Below, piece by piece: positions 37,341-48,500 of a DNA stretch of 64,000 nt. This DNA comes from a virus, in IMG/VR virus record IMGVR_UViG_3300010885_054390, positions 16,255 through 80,254 of that record. One strand, given 5' to 3'. How positions within the stretch are numbered: position 1 is the first letter of the stretch; each line of letters begins with the position of its first letter. Below the pieces are notes generated by a model. It saw nothing but the letters and a program-made list of their open reading frames with translations. It did not search any database and was not told the origin of the DNA. A program made the position numbers and the translations under genes.

Positions 37341-39041
37341 TTATCCCACTCCGTAACCTTCAAGGGTAACGTCTACCATTCTAACTCCCTTTCGAGTAGT
37401 AACTTTTCTAAAAACTTTTCCGTCGATAACTTGCAGGTTGGGGTCGTTAGCAATCTTCACATCACTAGGATTAGAGAAACCGCTTGGGCTATACAATATT
37501 TTTCCTTTAGTTGAGCCAAGATCATTTGTTTCCTTTTTTGGGGTTGGCCTTACGGGAGCTACTGCATCTTGGCCCGCCTCAACTGCAACTACTGTTCCGT
37601 CTTCCTTGCGAACAAACTTTAATGAAGGAGTAGTGGAGCTGCTTGATTTTTTGGGGGCCGGCTGTTGTTGTGGTGCGGGAGTTGCTGGCTGGGCCTGTTG
37701 TTGCTTCGGTGCTGGCGCACCCGAAATTACATTCGGAACCGCTCCCCCGGTCTTCTTGGCTCCCTTTGCTGCCATAATCCGCTCGTAGCCGACTGTCTTT
37801 GGCAGGTTCGGATTAGAGTTTAGTTTATCAACGTAGTCGCTTTCGTACGAAGCAAGTTTTCCCTCAAGTTGTTTTTCGGTTACCGCTACTTGAGTTTTTG
37901 GGTCTGTATAGGTAGTCACGCCTGCTGACTTCATTGCTGCGAGCTGTGCGTTTACTTCCGATATATTTTTTTCAATATCGTCTAAGCTTTTTTTATCTTC
38001 AATGGCCATCTTTCCGGCAAAGCTTTCTCCCGTGGATACGCCAGTCGGAACTGTTCCCTCAACTTCAACACCTTTCGGGCCAGTAGTAATTTTGGAAGTC
38101 TTGATTCCGACGGCCATGTTATTAGACACTCCTTCACGAAGCAGTTTTCTTTGTTTAAACGTATCGGGATTAAACTGGCTGGCCTCGTAAACAAGTTGCC
38201 CAATTTCCTCTGGATCTGGCTTGTTGTGATCCATGTTCAGGAAATACTTTTGCATTTTGTTCTTAAGCATAAATGCTTTTTCAAATTCTTGCTGACTCAT
38301 GTCTTCTCGGAAGCTTAGGGCGGCATTAAGGTTCATTCTTGAATCGGAAAACTCTTTAATCGTTGATTCTTTGGCCTGATACAAATCTGTTGCTCGCGCT
38401 TCTTTTCTTGCGTCATCCAAAACTTTTTCAAAGGCAGAAGACATTTCCGGACTGTATCGGGTTTGACCGGTTGCGTCAGTAAATTGAGACATTGACGGAT
38501 CGGCCCTCATTGTTTCCAATTCTTTATAGGCAAGAGCTCCGTCTTCACCTCCGCTTTTAACTCGCGCTACCAAAGAGCCGAGTCTGTCCTTAAAGTCCAT
38601 TAGCTTTGGCGTTCCAACTCTTGCGGCTGCGTATTGGTCGACCGCCTCTGCTGTTTTTAAAGAGTTTAGCTGAGACTGGTTGCGAAGATTCTCGGTTGCA
38701 ACCACTTGCTGGGTGTAGCTTTGAGCAGTTTTGAGGGCTTCGATCTGACGAAGGTTCGCGAAGAAGTTATTCCCACTTCCGTCGTTTACTGGATACAGAA
38801 TGTTGTTTATACGATCTTCTTCCGCTGATCTGCGAATATCCTGCATTTGCTTCATTGCTTGGAGCTGTTGCATTTGATTCTGTTGATAAGCGCCCTGAAG
38901 CTGGACGGCTCCAAGGGTAGACTGGTTTTGACGAATTTGCTGATCGGTATAAAGATTCGGATCTCCGTACTTGTCCCACCCTTGTTCGCGAAGTCGGAAA
39001 GCTTCTTGTAAAAATCCTGAGTTGAAGTTAGCGTCTGGCAT
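37341..39041 (-). CDS. Internal virion / ejection protein, Gln-rich coiled coil
   Basis: A 566-residue protein, seven bases upstream of the giant gene and therefore co-transcribed. Residues 40-80 are Gln/Met-rich coil (LQGAYQQNQMQQLQAMKQ), and long helical stretches follow (QQEFEKAFMLKNKMQKYF; LDDIEKNISEVNAQLAAM). Near residues 430-480 lies a Gln/Pro/Ala linker, and a short beta-rich C-terminal end (KVFRKVTTRKGVRMVDV). The layout (long helices, linkers, no catalytic motif) resembles T7 gp15-like ejection proteins. Neighbours strengthen the call. Confidence 0.65.
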   Translation of the reverse strand: MPDANFNSGFLQEAFRLREQGWDKYGDPNLYTDQQIRQNQSTLGAVQLQGAYQQNQMQQLQAMKQMQDIRRSAEEDRINNILYPVNDGSGNNFFANLRQIEALKTAQSYTQQVVATENLRNQSQLNSLKTAEAVDQYAAARVGTPKLMDFKDRLGSLVARVKSGGEDGALAYKELETMRADPSMSQFTDATGQTRYSPEMSSAFEKVLDDARKEARATDLYQAKESTIKEFSDSRMNLNAALSFREDMSQQEFEKAFMLKNKMQKYFLNMDHNKPDPEEIGQLVYEASQFNPDTFKQRKLLREGVSNNMAVGIKTSKITTGPKGVEVEGTVPTGVSTGESFAGKMAIEDKKSLDDIEKNISEVNAQLAAMKSAGVTTYTDPKTQVAVTEKQLEGKLASYESDYVDKLNSNPNLPKTVGYERIMAAKGAKKTGGAVPNVISGAPAPKQQQAQPATPAPQQQPAPKKSSSSTTPSLKFVRKEDGTVVAVEAGQDAVAPVRPTPKKETNDLGSTKGKILYSPSGFSNPSDVKIANDPNLQVIDGKVFRKVTTRKGVRMVDVTLEGYGVG

Positions 39042-39053
39042 AATTAAAACCCT

Positions 39054-40259
39054 TTAGTTGGCCCCGCCGAACAAAGAGCCGGCGAGAGATCTACTACTTG
39101 TACCGAACATTCCACCCAAAAAATCTCCGTAGGCGCTGAACATATTGCCCATATTTGCAGACTTTCTTGACCCACCCAAGCCACCCGCTGATCCGTAATA
39201 ACCTGAAAGTCCCGGGTCGTAATAGTTCCCGCCAGTCCCGCCCCCTTGAGTCCCAACAAATACTGGCATTGTAGAAGCTCCCGTCGGGGCTGTGGTCAGA
39301 TACTTTTGCTGATTGCCTGCAATCATTGTTGGGTTTGAGGCCGCAACCGAAGTAGGCACTATATTTGCATTCGACATTGCCTGCATATTAGGCCCAGCTC
39401 CTAGCATTTGGTAAGTTGGATTCTGAAACTGAGGCATAGACATCATTTGCTGCGGGGCAGCGTTTGTTCCACCTCCGTAGCCACCGTACCCGCCGCCAGC
39501 GCTTCCAAGTCCAGTGGAGCCGCCCATTCCCAAAGCGTTTAAACCTTGCTGTGCCATTCCGCCTGCGAGTCCACCGGCAAACATATTTGCGGCTCCGCTA
39601 ATTGCATTAAATGGAGCTGTTACAACCGAACTTACCATATTAAATGGAGCCGATACAATTGATCCGATGGTATTGCTAACCAAGTTCTCAAAGGGGCTCT
39701 TGAGCTGAGAGTTGTAGTACGCAATCTGCTTGTTCTGATTATTAATGTTATTGTTGTAGTAAGTCTCTTGGTCAATTCGGTTAGCCAAAGTCCCAAAGTC
39801 TACGCGATACTGGGAGCCGGAACCCTCGGGCGTTAGAGCCCTGCCAAAATCTAACATTTGACTTGTATAGTTTTGGCCCTGCTGTTGAAGGTTTAAACGT
39901 TGTAGGCCTAAGTTTTGGAGCAAGTCAAACTGCGTCATTTCTCCGGCAGCCGTACCTCTTCCGCTTAGCCCAGCGTAAGCGGCATCTTTTTGAAGTCCGT
40001 ACAAAGTGTCGGCTGGTAGTTCCCCTTTTTGGAAGGATTGAGCTATTTCGCCAAACCGGCCCATGTTAGATTCCAGACCGGGAACCGCACTATAGACGTT
40101 ACTTTGGTAGGCTTTGTTAAAGTCATCGGCAAGCTTTTGATACCTACCCCAAGGTTGGGCCAAGTATTCGCTGTTTATAAGGTCTGAATTTGGTCGTATT
40201 TGAACGGGGCTGTACGACGGCATTGAAGGCGGTTTACTGAAAAAGTCAAAAAAGCCCAT
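39054..40259 (-). CDS. Internal virion / DNA-transfer protein with membrane-active segments
   Basis: The 401-residue protein starts MGFFDFFSKPPSMPSYSPVQ, has a long helical part (YQKLADDFNKAYQS) and then amphipathic glycine/alanine-rich segments near residues 190-240 (LVSNTIGSIVSAPFNMVSSV, then GAANMFAGGLAGGM) that could line a channel, followed by Gly/Gln/Asn-rich low-complexity. This fits the gp14-like first protein of an ejectosome that enters the outer membrane. It has no ribosome site; TTGACT, 16 bp, TAGAAA ends seven bases before its ATG, so a leaderless message is possible. Confidence 0.62.
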   Translation of the reverse strand: MGFFDFFSKPPSMPSYSPVQIRPNSDLINSEYLAQPWGRYQKLADDFNKAYQSNVYSAVPGLESNMGRFGEIAQSFQKGELPADTLYGLQKDAAYAGLSGRGTAAGEMTQFDLLQNLGLQRLNLQQQGQNYTSQMLDFGRALTPEGSGSQYRVDFGTLANRIDQETYYNNNINNQNKQIAYYNSQLKSPFENLVSNTIGSIVSAPFNMVSSVVTAPFNAISGAANMFAGGLAGGMAQQGLNALGMGGSTGLGSAGGGYGGYGGGTNAAPQQMMSMPQFQNPTYQMLGAGPNMQAMSNANIVPTSVAASNPTMIAGNQQKYLTTAPTGASTMPVFVGTQGGGTGGNYYDPGLSGYYGSAGGLGGSRKSANMGNMFSAYGDFLGGMFGTSSRSLAGSLFGGAN

Positions 40260-40266
40260 ATAGGTA

Positions 40267-40294
40267 TTTCTATGTTAAGGTTTTATCGAGTCAA
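40267..40294 (-). promoter_or_regulatory. Promoter candidate before the ejection-protein genes
   Basis: On the minus strand TTGACT (40289-40294) and TAGAAA (40267-40272) are 16 bp apart, in the only spacer of more than 40 bases in this part of the cluster. The predicted start would fall at or next to the ATG at 40259, and no ribosome site precedes that ATG. Confidence 0.4.
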
Positions 40295-40305
40295 TTCGCA
40301 TTTGT

Positions 40306-43300
40306 TTAAATGGGGGTACCCCAGTTTAGGCCGCTAAATGTACCCGTGCGAAGGGAGCTGAAGAGAGTTCCGAGCTGAGCGGAGTTCATTACGTCATCTA
40401 CCTGCCCCACCATCGCTATGTCCATTGGGCAGGCCACCCTAAATTTTTCGTAACTATATGGCACATAAACGTTATTGACGTATCCGTTGTACCATCCGTT
40501 TTGCAAATTATATATTGTGTCGTTATTGTGAGTTAACCCTACGCCAAGCCTTCTCCCAAATCGGTTTGAGTAAGACCCTCTCTTTTTTGTGGCGCGGATT
40601 ATCTTTAGACTGTTTGATCCCGGCGTAAGCGAGACCACACCGCTTGTCCCGACACCCGCATAAAAATTTATTGTTGTGGGTCGCATATTGTCAATGCTTG
40701 AGCTTGTAGGCAAGTACGCACCATATCCTGCCGGATAAGCATTTGGCGTAAGGGTAGACGTGTAGCTAGCGTCCATATCTGAATTTGAAATTAGATTATT
40801 CGAAGCATCCCGAGTCTCAAAGGTAAATGCTAAGAAATAAAATAAACCCGGAGCCAATGTTTTTGTTAAAGCTAATTCTTGTGAGAAGCCAAGTTTTCTT
40901 GTTGGTGCACTATATTTTACACCCCAAGAAGTTGTGTCGCACAGCTCATTCCAAGGGCCGGGATTTGTGAAATAAAGTGTTCTGTTGGAATTATCAAAGC
41001 CTTTGGTGTAAAGTAGCCACCCCAAACCGTTGTCGGTGTAGTAATTTGTGCTTGCGCCCCCAAACGGCAGAGTGCTTATTGTTTCCCAATCCGCACCTTG
41101 TGAGGCAATTACTTGTGGCGTAGTGGCTCCTGAAATTGCATCGGGTTGCGTCTCGGCCCAGTCTGGCCGAATTCTAAAAACCATAAAAAAGGTTGCCGCG
41201 TTAGTTGGCATGAGGGTGTCGGTGTCTAGATCCGTATTAGACGTATTTTGATAAGCACCGATCCCATTGTATGCGCTTCGAAAAGGTTGACTTGGGGTAA
41301 TCGAGCGATCCTCTTTTGTGTAGTATGTAAAAGTTGAGGAGGGCATAGTTTCGTAGTACGCGTTTAAACTTACATTTGACGCCTCATTCGCATTCTTTGA
41401 TAGCCTATTTGACGCCATCCAGTATTCTTTAGTCGGCATAACATTCGCATATTGGTTAGCATAGTTAGTTGAAAAATTTCTAATTAAAGGCTGAAACAAT
41501 TCCCCAAAAAACACATTTGTTGTGTTGGTGGAGCTTTTCCAATCCCCGCCTTTTTGAAAAGTAAATGTATTTCCTGTTGTGTAAAATTTATCTAAGGATA
41601 CAATTGCTGTTTGCGTTAGCTCCGTTTGCTTGCTGATAAAGCTTTGTTCGTACCGAAAGACTTGATCTTCTAAGGAAACTGCTGGCAAATAGCAAGTCTC
41701 TCCGCCTACCTTTAATTGAAAAAGATGCGTTAGATCTTTTTCTTTATTGAAGTATTGATAGTAAGGGCTGGCTGTTGAGGCTCCCGACAAAGATGTTGGG
41801 TATTGTGATAGTACTGCGGTTGTGTTGAAATTAATTTGCTGCCTTACTTCCAAAGATCCATTGACTTGCACTTGGCCGGGAAACGAAAGCCCCAATACAA
41901 CATCTGCTGCATTTGATGTGGTTCTATTCCAAAAAGACTTTGTGGAGGTACTTAAAATATTTCCCCTTGAAAAAGAAGGTGATTTCGGAGTTGCAAAGCC
42001 GCGAATAAATTGCCTTGCTGTAAATACCTTTGAAGACCCCTTTAGGGATGAGGAAGCAAAATTAGTTATAAATGCCGCCTGCCGATAACCCCATCCGCCC
42101 AATGGTGAGTCAAAATAATAATTTGCCATAATATAATCTTGCTCGTTTTTTCCGTATAAATAAAAGCCTTTTCTAGAACCTACGTTATAAGTATCCCCAA
42201 CAATCATGTCCGTATAGTGATCTACTACAGAGTTGTTGCCGGTGCGTAAAAAAGTCATAGAAACGGCATCCCCCGAAGAGAATTGAGTTGTATAAAAAGG
42301 CTCGATAGAAATTTCTATTGAAGGAGTTGTAAAGGTAGAGGTTGTGGGTGAAGCAGATGAAAAGTTATTGTAAGTTATAGTTCTTGTTTTTCTGTTCACC
42401 GAAAGAACGGAATAAGCTCCCGCAAAGTCCGACAGAGAACCCGTAGCGCGAACAACAAGGGGCTGATTTTTAACAACTCTTTCGTCAGAAATATCGGTTG
42501 AAGCTAAGTCGACGTTCCCCAACCAATTAGTGCCGTCCTTTAAAACAATAGTTGTTACATTACTGGTTCTTTTAATTGAGGCTATATCCGACGAACCAAT
42601 AACATAATTTGTTACACATATAAACTTTCGCTCCTGCTTTTTTATGATTGTGCAGCTCACATTCTGAGCGCTTGCGGCTAGCAACGAAGCAAAAGTATCC
42701 CCTGATCCGCGACACATTTTGAGAACATAAGCAAATCTGCCGCTCCCGGTATCTGTTTTTCTAAATTCGCCGGAGTAATCTTCTGTAGCATAAAACGGCC
42801 CAGCAATTTGCATATCAGAACGTTTTTTTGTGACTCCGCCGACCCCGTTTACAGCCCCCTCAACCCATTGAATAGTGACGACGTCAAAATCGTAAATAGC
42901 TTCTGCGGGACCAGTTTTAGTTTCGGGCCTATAAATTCCGTTGCCTAATGAAATGTAGTTTGAATATCCATTTGAAGTTCCTAAGTCAAGCAGGCACTCA
43001 GTAGCTGATATTGGCGTAAATTTAATTGGGTCTTTGACAAATGTGGAGAGCTGATTGCCGTTGGCGTCGTATTGATACAATAGTTTTTCTTTTAATTGCA
43101 GGTCGGAAAGAGAGCCATTGGCGGGCATAATCATAGCGACTGTTGATTTTGCAATTGAGCTAGGGAAAAGGGAAGACAGCAAATTTTTGATTGCTGTTAT
43201 TTTTACCTGAAATGCGTCAATTTGAGCTTGAAGAGCAGAGCGAATGTTCCGCAAGGAATACATATCTCTGGCGACCAGCTTGTATCCGTCAGAATCCTGA

Positions 43301-43455
43301 CCCATTAAATCTGGTGAGGCAATAGCTTTTAAAGAAGAAAAAATATACGAAGGTTTTCCTAAGTTAACTAAGGCCTTGGTCTTGCCCACAATTCCGCCCG
43401 GAAGATCGGCCAAGAAAGACTTGATTGCTAATCCTAGAAGTGATGTTGAGGCCAT
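40306..43455 (-). CDS. Large tail/receptor-binding protein with LamG-like C-terminus
   Basis: A 1049-residue protein, mostly beta-strand. The N-terminal 110 residues are helical (YSLRNIRSALQAQIDAFQVK) and probably join the virion. The C-terminal 250 residues (AATFFMVFRIRPDW, then GLFYFLAFTFETRD and NGWYNGYVNNVYV) resemble a LamG/concanavalin-type jelly roll that binds sugar, as in phage fibres. The gene follows two Ig/FN3-type proteins and two large fibre proteins. No chaperone or lyase motif seen. The stop lies 46 bases before the ejection genes. Confidence 0.65.
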   Translation of the reverse strand: MASTSLLGLAIKSFLADLPGGIVGKTKALVNLGKPSYIFSSLKAIASPDLMGQDSDGYKLVARDMYSLRNIRSALQAQIDAFQVKITAIKNLLSSLFPSSIAKSTVAMIMPANGSLSDLQLKEKLLYQYDANGNQLSTFVKDPIKFTPISATECLLDLGTSNGYSNYISLGNGIYRPETKTGPAEAIYDFDVVTIQWVEGAVNGVGGVTKKRSDMQIAGPFYATEDYSGEFRKTDTGSGRFAYVLKMCRGSGDTFASLLAASAQNVSCTIIKKQERKFICVTNYVIGSSDIASIKRTSNVTTIVLKDGTNWLGNVDLASTDISDERVVKNQPLVVRATGSLSDFAGAYSVLSVNRKTRTITYNNFSSASPTTSTFTTPSIEISIEPFYTTQFSSGDAVSMTFLRTGNNSVVDHYTDMIVGDTYNVGSRKGFYLYGKNEQDYIMANYYFDSPLGGWGYRQAAFITNFASSSLKGSSKVFTARQFIRGFATPKSPSFSRGNILSTSTKSFWNRTTSNAADVVLGLSFPGQVQVNGSLEVRQQINFNTTAVLSQYPTSLSGASTASPYYQYFNKEKDLTHLFQLKVGGETCYLPAVSLEDQVFRYEQSFISKQTELTQTAIVSLDKFYTTGNTFTFQKGGDWKSSTNTTNVFFGELFQPLIRNFSTNYANQYANVMPTKEYWMASNRLSKNANEASNVSLNAYYETMPSSTFTYYTKEDRSITPSQPFRSAYNGIGAYQNTSNTDLDTDTLMPTNAATFFMVFRIRPDWAETQPDAISGATTPQVIASQGADWETISTLPFGGASTNYYTDNGLGWLLYTKGFDNSNRTLYFTNPGPWNELCDTTSWGVKYSAPTRKLGFSQELALTKTLAPGLFYFLAFTFETRDASNNLISNSDMDASYTSTLTPNAYPAGYGAYLPTSSSIDNMRPTTINFYAGVGTSGVVSLTPGSNSLKIIRATKKRGSYSNRFGRRLGVGLTHNNDTIYNLQNGWYNGYVNNVYVPYSYEKFRVACPMDIAMVGQVDDVMNSAQLGTLFSSLRTGTFSGLNWGTPI

Positions 43456-43461
43456 AAATTT

Positions 43462-44418
43462 TTAAGGTTTGTAGACTGGAAGTTTAACGGCAATATCCCC
43501 TACGGCAATATTGTAATGTTTAATTTTAGCGGAAGGAGAGTTTTCACAAACAGTTTTTACAGTTGTAAAATTAGCTGTGCCTTTTGCAAAGTAAGTATTC
43601 GCAACGGTAATGCCATTAGCCACGGTGAGAGACCCTTCAATTAAAACTGTATTTCTTCCGGTCGGAGGAGTTATCTGTATTTTATCTCCGTCTCCTTCAA
43701 TCTGTGACCATTGAACTTGCCCCGTTGCTAAATCTAAGCTCTCCGATGGGGTTATTTCTGCCGCTGTCGCAAATGACCCCCTCCAAAATGTTGTCGCTAT
43801 AAAAACTCCGGGGGAAGTAATATTGTTTTCCGGCTCTTGCGTGTTTGTAAGTTTTACTGTTATAGAGCTGTTAATCGAAGTTACTAGGGCTGTTGCGGAA
43901 TCTATTTGAGCCTGTACATCGTTTTCGGAGGCAGTTTTGTTTTTAGAAAAACCAACAATTCCCATAAAATCATTTCTAATGAAAGGCGGGTTTTCTTCGG
44001 ATACAGCCTGCAATATAGGAAGCATATCGGGGTCTATGTTTAGATTTCTTTGAGCTTCTTTTTGCAAATCCGCAGACTCCGCTAGCTCCGAAAGATAGTT
44101 TTCCGATGTAAAACCGCGTTTTCTTACGGCTAACTCTAAGTCAACGTAATCTTTTCCGTAGTCGTTGTAGGCAGTAATTCGATAGTAAAAAACCCCCGAT
44201 ACCGTTACAAGCCCGCTAAGCTTTCCGCTTAAACGATCAAAGGTAAGATTTGGAAGCGGGTTTTCACTTATTGTAAAATACTTTGGCGTTCCGGATCTTG
44301 GCGAAATTCGAGTCTCGTAATTAAAGTTCTTGCCCGTCAGGGTTACGATAGAATCCCTTTTATTGAGCGTGTCCCCTCCTTTGGGGATTACAATTGGGGC
44401 ATTAGATATTAAGGCCAT
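43462..44418 (-). CDS. Virion protein with N-terminal Ig-like (He_PIG) domain
   Basis: A 318-residue protein with LTFDRLSGKLSGLVTVSG and YYRITAYNDYGKDYVDLELA near residues 58-96. That is the pattern of putative-Ig (He_PIG) domains in bacterial surface and phage tail proteins. A helical linker follows (LAESADLQKEAQRNLNIDPD) and then a beta-rich C-terminal domain (GRNTVLIEGSLTVANGITV). No ribosome site; spaced by two bases from the upstream gene. Probably part of the fibre or baseplate. Confidence 0.6.
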   Translation of the reverse strand: MALISNAPIVIPKGGDTLNKRDSIVTLTGKNFNYETRISPRSGTPKYFTISENPLPNLTFDRLSGKLSGLVTVSGVFYYRITAYNDYGKDYVDLELAVRKRGFTSENYLSELAESADLQKEAQRNLNIDPDMLPILQAVSEENPPFIRNDFMGIVGFSKNKTASENDVQAQIDSATALVTSINSSITVKLTNTQEPENNITSPGVFIATTFWRGSFATAAEITPSESLDLATGQVQWSQIEGDGDKIQITPPTGRNTVLIEGSLTVANGITVANTYFAKGTANFTTVKTVCENSPSAKIKHYNIAVGDIAVKLPVYKP

Positions 44419-44419
44419 A

Positions 44420-45520
44420 TTAGTTTAATTTCTCTGTCTTAACGTAGAATTTCCTACCCGGCTCGCTGTCTGCGTTGAGCACAATCATGTATCCGGTATC
44501 AGAGGAAACGTTTGCAGGTATTCTATTTTGTAGGCCACCCTGCCCAGAGTTTGAGTCTACGGCAATATTAAAAGTTGTTCCTACACGAAGATAATCTACC
44601 GAAACATTAACGGGCTCAAATACTTGACCCGGAATTGGCTGCTTGTATGGCTTTACGACTTGATTGCTGGCTCCCGTAGATGTGGTTGAGTAATCTCCAA
44701 CAGTCCAGTATCCGAAGGTATCTTGTTTAATCGCCACCGGTTCGGCGCCCGTTTTGTCTTTTATATAAAATTCATTCGCATAAGCAGGGCCAAACATAGC
44801 ATACGGAGTTGGGAAAACTGGGGAGGCTTTGTTAAGAGAATTGGTAGCTCTTTGCGTAAAAGAAGAAAACTCTGATTTTAATTGACTTAGAACAGATGAT
44901 ATTTTGCCCTTAAACCCTTTTACATATTGAAATACTGTTAGGGATAAATATGAAGAAGCCTTCGGAAATGTTGCGTCCGACAAACCACCAACCATAAAAT
45001 CGGGAGCCTCTACAAGCTGAGCTACTGCATATACGTCATCCGGATGAGTTGCTGTATCCGGATACGCACCGTCTTTTTCTGTTACCCCAAGAAGTAAATT
45101 TTTTAAAGCCGTCCATTGGTAGGCGAAACCCGATAAAAGAAATTCTTTAAAAGCAAGATCAACGCGAAGACCGCGAGCCGTTTGCCGAAGAGCTTGAGAT
45201 GGAGTCCCAACGGTTAAAGGGGCGGGGTCTGCGGATTGCTCGGAAGCATTTCTAGCGAACAATTTGACGTAGTACGTTGTATTGGGTAGAAGATTTGTAA
45301 CTTCCCATCGAGTGCCGGAAATTACCTTCCCGTTGTAGCCGGGGTGAAAATTAGAAAGCACGTTCAGAAAAGTACTTGTATTTGTATCAGATACTTCTGT
45401 GTTTGTTCGAGCAACATACAAAAGATACTCAGAGGCATTCAGCACGGAAGACCACTCAAGCACAAAAGAAGTAGCCGTAAGAGATGTAACCGGCTTTAAA
45501 ATAGGAATAGAAAGAGCCAT
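44420..45520 (-). CDS. Virion protein with N-terminal fibronectin type III domain
   Basis: The 366-residue protein starts with an FN3 domain at about 5-100: VTSLTATSFVLEWSS, AYLLYVARTNT-like strand, and LLPNTTYYVKLFARNASEQS. FN3 is common in tail proteins of phages. The rest (FKEFLLSGFAYQWTALKNLL, helical middle, beta-rich end) is not recognised. GGAAGGA lies before the ATG. It ends two bases before the next gene, so they are translated together. Confidence 0.65.
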   Translation of the reverse strand: MALSIPILKPVTSLTATSFVLEWSSVLNASEYLLYVARTNTEVSDTNTSTFLNVLSNFHPGYNGKVISGTRWEVTNLLPNTTYYVKLFARNASEQSADPAPLTVGTPSQALRQTARGLRVDLAFKEFLLSGFAYQWTALKNLLLGVTEKDGAYPDTATHPDDVYAVAQLVEAPDFMVGGLSDATFPKASSYLSLTVFQYVKGFKGKISSVLSQLKSEFSSFTQRATNSLNKASPVFPTPYAMFGPAYANEFYIKDKTGAEPVAIKQDTFGYWTVGDYSTTSTGASNQVVKPYKQPIPGQVFEPVNVSVDYLRVGTTFNIAVDSNSGQGGLQNRIPANVSSDTGYMIVLNADSEPGRKFYVKTEKLN

Positions 45521-45528
45521 AAATTACT

Positions 45529-48500
45529 TTATCCTTCCTCGCATTGAACGCTAGCTGTAACCGTAATTGGCAACCCAGAGTTTTCGACGCTAGTCATATT
45601 TTTTGCCGTAACAAAGAATGTGTAATCTCCCGGCCCACGAATTGCGGTTCCGTTGTATGAGAAGAAATTTGAGAGGTCAAAATTAAACGGCTTTATGAAA
45701 TTTGTTCCGGTTTGCCTATTAGCACTTATAAAGAACGACCCGAGCAATTCAAACTTGCTCGTGTCAAGTTTTTGCGTGCAGTCCGTATCTACCAATATAC
45801 CGCTGTTTTCGTTCTGATCTCGGAAGGTAACCGGCAATCTGACGGAACTTCCGGAAACTTGCGCCTCAATTCCGGGTCGACCCCAAGAAAAATTATTTTC
45901 CGCCGATAAAAGTGGTATGCGTTTTATCCACTCATAAGCTGTCTCATTAGCGCGACGTGCCGGGAATTGAGTTCCTGAGCCAATAAGACTTTTGCCGTAA
46001 ATTTTTTGAAGAACCTGATGTGCAGCAGTTCCCGCATACAACGAGTCTGGTTGACCTAAGAATCTCACAGCTCTTTGCTCAATATCGTTGGTGCTTGGAT
46101 TGGTTGAAATAGTTACATTTTTAATTGAAGACCCGGGGGACAAAAGAAACACGAGATGCACGCCGCTTGCGGCTGGATTTCGAATGTAGTTTTGACTTTC
46201 CATGCCTCTAGAGGCGCCCCCAATAATTCGTGTAAATGAAGTGTTGTACAGTAACGAGCTTGGGAGATTATCGAAGGTGTACTTAGTTGCTGAGAAATCT
46301 TGGTTAGTATAGGTCCTGCCTTCGGTGCCTTCAGAAAAAAATCCGTAGGCTCCGTGAAGTGAATACGGGGTAAAATAGAGCGGCCACATTCCTTCTACTA
46401 GTTCAGAGGCTACAAAATTAGCCCAGCTTGAAGAATTCATAATTGCAGATGCTTGTCCGGAGGGAAGGCTTGTTTTGTGGTAATAAAAACCAGCGTATAC
46501 ATTTCCGGATACCTCGTAGCTAAAATTGAAAAACGGATCAAAGATTGGATCGCTCATCATTACCATGTCGGTGTGTTTAAAATTGAGAGTATACCCAACC
46601 TTTGCGAGTTCGGCTGTATCTGGGGATAGGTTAAAGTTATAAAAATACGGATCGCGCAAAGAAGAAAACGGATCTGGACTAAGAGCGCCTGCGTCAGCTA
46701 CTCGCATAGCGAAAAAATTGGGATCTTTGTCAGTAGAAACTCCCGAAACAAGTCCGCCCCTTAGGTACACGTTTGGCGAAGTGTCCGCGCCCAAAAGATA
46801 CCGCCTTCTCGCAGGATCTACGGAAGTTGGTCTGGTGGGGCAATTGTCTTCTTCCTCGGGAAGATTGAAAGTTCCGTTAGAGGGCTGCGACCAATCGGGT
46901 GCCAAGTAGCAAGGCGGGACATAGGACCACCAAGGAGTATTAGAATTCTTTTTAAAGAAAAAGTTTTTGGAATTGTTAGCGTCTGGGAACAGTCCGCTAA
47001 GCGAATAATTGTAGCCGTCTGGGTAGGATATAACCTTCCCAATTGTACTTTGAGTATCGGAAACTCCTGAGGCAGTCCACATATCTACTCGAAGCGGATA
47101 ATTATTTGTAGTGCTGCTTGATGTCGCTGAAATAGAAAGTCTTTTTGGAACAATTACTTTGTAGTTTCTGGTATCTGTGGCAGCCCCCGGAATTGAGTCT
47201 GCGGTTAAACGTTTTTTCATCTTCGTTTTGTAACGAGTAGCTATAACTGGAAACACGTCGGAGCTGCTTATTTTTTCCATTCCAGAATCCTTAGACTGAA
47301 TGGTGCAAGGGCAGCCAAATTCATTTGCGGGCCATGTCCCAACAAAAGCCCAAGCTGCTCCGGGTGAGGCTGTTCCGGAGGCTCCCGTAATAGTCGCGGT
47401 AAGGCCGCCATTAAAGACAATTTCGTAGTTAGAGGGGTTAGCTTGTATAGCTGGCCCCCAAGCCGGATTCCCGAGGCCAACGGTAACTGAGTTAGTGGAA
47501 ACAGCGGATTGGCCCGAGAAATTCATTAGATTTGGTATAATCAAAGTGCGGGCTTGCGAGTTAAAAGCGGGTATTGTTTTAACTCCGCCGGAGACATCTG
47601 TGATTTGAGGGGAGTTAGGATTTCCGCCATCAATGTAAACGCTAACGCCGTATTTGCTAAGAGAAAGCATACCTTGATCGTTGACAGTTCCGTTTGCCGA
47701 GACTAGCCGGTAGAAGACCTTGAACCAAGGCGTCGATAGAGTTGGATAGCGCTTACTCTTAAGATCTGCTGGCGTGTTTGGCTCGGAGTCGCTTTGTGGT
47801 GGGCCAAAGTCGTGAATCCTAACCCACTTTGCAGCTTTATTGCCTACAGGCACATAAGCATACAATCTTGCGCCTACACCACCATACCACCCGTACTCAA
47901 TCTTAAACATCGTAACTGTGTCCCACTTCATAACATATCCGCTGTCGCCAAAGCCGTTGAGATTGTCGCCATTAAACGATCCTTGATTTACAGTTTCAGT
48001 TCGATAAGTAGACCACCTTTTTGTAAAGGGATTAAAATAGTTAAATCTTGATCTTACAATTGACCAAGTTCCGTTGTTTAAACGAAAAAACATTGCATTT
48101 TCGTCATTTTCAATGCCCCAACTAACTTCGCTAGAGCTGCCGACGTATTCGGGAGGGCAGGCTCGAACGCCAAAGGTGAAGCCAGTAATGCGACCGGGTT
48201 GGTAGGCAAAGTACTGCCTAGAGGTAAGTTCAGCGGAAGAAGTTACCCCAGTAGTTCGTGGCGTTCCGTACGGTGGGAACGTTATATTTGTGCTATTCCA
48301 TTTTCCTTTTGCTACGTCATAGGCTGTCTGGCCGTAAGCGCTATATCGGTGCCAAGGAAAGCTAGATGGGGGAACTCTGCAATAAAGATTAATACCTGAA
48401 TTTTGAATATCCGACTCAACTCGTACGGCAGTTTCGTAGGGAAGCGCTCCCTCTGGCACTTGAAGATCTGGGTTATTTCTAACGGAATAAGAATCAAACC